Source: CAZSWS01 sp964610765 (GTDB taxonomy: Bacteria; Bacteroidota; Bacteroidia; Bacteroidales; Tannerellaceae). Taken from it: DNA of 25,215 nucleotides. Below, one piece after another: positions 24,108 to 25,215 of this stretch (positions are counted from its first letter, which is position 1; each line of letters opens with the position of its first letter). The translations under genes were made by a program, and so were the position numbers. The notes beneath the pieces were generated by a model. That model was not told the origin of the DNA. It ran no database searches and worked only from the letters and a program-made list of their open reading frames with translations. The DNA is taken from positions 1 through 25,215 of the forward strand of contig CAZSWS010000038.1 of the NCBI GenBank assembly GCA_964610765.1. The letters are read 5' to 3'.

Positions 24108-25215
24108 TTAATCTTCAAGTTCAGTAATCTGACCAGCACCTACTGTACGACCACCTTCACGGATTGCAAAGCGTAGACCTACGTTACATGCTACTGGGTA
24201 GATTAACTCTACGTCAATCGTTACGTTATCGCCAGGCATTACCATTTCTACTCCTTCAGGTAAAGTAATTTCACCTGTTACGTCAAGCGTACGGATATAG
24301 AACTGAGGACGATATTTGTTGTGGAACGGAGTATGACGACCACCTTCTTCTTTCTTCAAAATGTATACTTCAGCTTTGAAGTGAGAGTGAGGTTTGATTT
24401 GACCTGGTTTACCAAGTACCATACCACGTTTGATTTCTTCTTTGTCAATACCGCGAAGCAACAGACCTACGTTGTCACCAGCTTGTCCATCGTCTAATAT
24501 CTTACGGAACATTTCAACACCAGTAACAACCGATTTGCGAGCTTCCATACCTAAACCAATGATTTCTACTTCATCGCCAGTATGGATAGTACCTGTTTCA
24601 ATACGACCGGTAGCAACTGTACCACGACCTGTAATTGAGAACACGTCTTCAACCGGCATCAAGAATGGTTTGTCAACGTCACGGGGAGGTAGTGGAATCC
24701 AATTATCCACAGCTTCCATTAGTTCCATAACTTTGTCTTCCCACATTTCTTCACCATTCAATGCTCCAAGAGCTGAACCGCGAATTACGGGAGTGTTGTC
24801 TCCATCGAAGTTATAGAATGAAAGAAGTTCTCTCATTTCCATTTCAACAAGTTCCAACATCTCTTCGTCGTCAACCATATCACATTTGTTCATGAAAACA
24901 ACCAGTCTTGGTACGTTTACCTGACGTGCTAATAGGATATGCTCGCGAGTTTGAGGCATTGGACCATCAGTAGCTGCAACAACGATGATAGCACCGTCCA
25001 TTTGAGCAGCACCAGTTACCATGTTTTTAACATAGTCAGCGTGACCGGGGCAGTCTACGTGAGCGTAGTGGCGGTTTGCTGTTTCATATTCTACGTGTGA
25101 AGTATTAATTGTAATACCTCTTTCTTTTTCTTCCGGCGCATTGTCGATAGAATCGAATGAGCGTGTTTCTGAAAAACCGCGTTTCCCTAATACAGCTGTA
25201 ATGGCAGCAGTAAGG
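24108..25215 (-). CDS. tuf: Elongation factor Tu (5' end outside the window)
   Basis: The last 368 codons or so of EF-Tu, which delivers aminoacyl-tRNA to the ribosome with GTP. The frame stays open to the window edge, beginning LTAAITAVLGKRGF, which in the family follows directly after the GHVDHGKTT P-loop. About 26 residues including the start are therefore missing. Visible GTPase motifs are RGITIN (switch I), DCPGHADY (G3) and NKCDMVDD (G4). Domains 2 and 3 follow (GRGTVATGRIETG, GLLLRGIDKEEIKRGMVL, ending RFAIREGGRTVGAGQITELED). An internal ATG at 25022 is not the start. It is the first visible gene of the tuf-tRNA-secE-nusG-ribosomal-rpo run. Confidence 0.98.
   Translation of the reverse strand, partial: LTAAITAVLGKRGFSETRSFDSIDNAPEEKERGITINTSHVEYETANRHYAHVDCPGHADYVKNMVTGAAQMDGAIIVVAATDGPMPQTREHILLARQVNVPRLVVFMNKCDMVDDEEMLELVEMEMRELLSFYNFDGDNTPVIRGSALGALNGEEMWEDKVMELMEAVDNWIPLPPRDVDKPFLMPVEDVFSITGRGTVATGRIETGTIHTGDEVEIIGLGMEARKSVVTGVEMFRKILDDGQAGDNVGLLLRGIDKEEIKRGMVLGKPGQIKPHSHFKAEVYILKKEEGGRHTPFHNKYRPQFYIRTLDVTGEITLPEGVEMVMPGDNVTIDVELIYPVACNVGLRFAIREGGRTVGAGQITELED

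Noticed and set aside
24108..25022. Short tuf gene starting at the ATG at 25022
   Set aside because: The frame is open to the window edge and encodes the switch I and G3 motifs upstream, so the gene is simply cut by the window.

Overview
The window looks like a piece of a Bacteroidales chromosome (Bacteroides/Parabacteroides-like; genus not resolvable by reading alone). The reasons are the S46 dipeptidyl-peptidase DPP7, a BlaR1-type M56 peptidase with a long lipoprotein-like tail, paired FKBP-type isomerases, weak or absent Shine-Dalgarno sequences, promoter boxes of the Bacteroidetes -7 type (TAnnTTTG), and RpoB/RpoC/EF-Tu sequences of Bacteroidetes character. Every recognised gene is on the minus strand except a sirtuin.

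Right half (about 12.7-25.2 kb): the conserved information-processing cluster, read right to left. It is tuf (5' end cut by the window), tRNA-Trp, secE, nusG, rplK, rplA, rplJ, rplL, rpoB, rpoC. A hairpin with a short U-run lies between rplL and rpoB and could be an attenuator. A strong two-way terminator separates rpoC from the convergent sir2 gene.

Middle (about 8.7-12.7 kb): a zinc-ligand-poor class III sirtuin on the plus strand, then a two-gene FKBP operon (one cytosolic enzyme, one lipoprotein) with its own promoter box and terminator, then a secreted right-handed parallel beta-helix protein.

Left half (1-8.6 kb): an AT-rich secreted GH51 alpha-L-arabinofuranosidase; a probable operon of ruvB, a polysaccharide flippase and dpp7 ending in a strong terminator; a 0.6-kb gene-free stretch; and a broken blaR1-like gene. 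The gene-free stretch holds four exact 22-bp-period copies of a palindrome and several other hairpins. The blaR1-like gene is split by a 5-bp tandem duplication and a 9-A tract, which together restore the original frame downstream but leave the peptidase segment out of frame.

Most of the window is ordinary core genome. The stretches most worth a second look are the palindrome array at 1757-1848, the doubly frameshifted blaR1 gene, the attenuator-like hairpin before rpoB, and the terminator sitting only 24 nt in front of the beta-helix gene. I did not find a convincing new multi-gene system.
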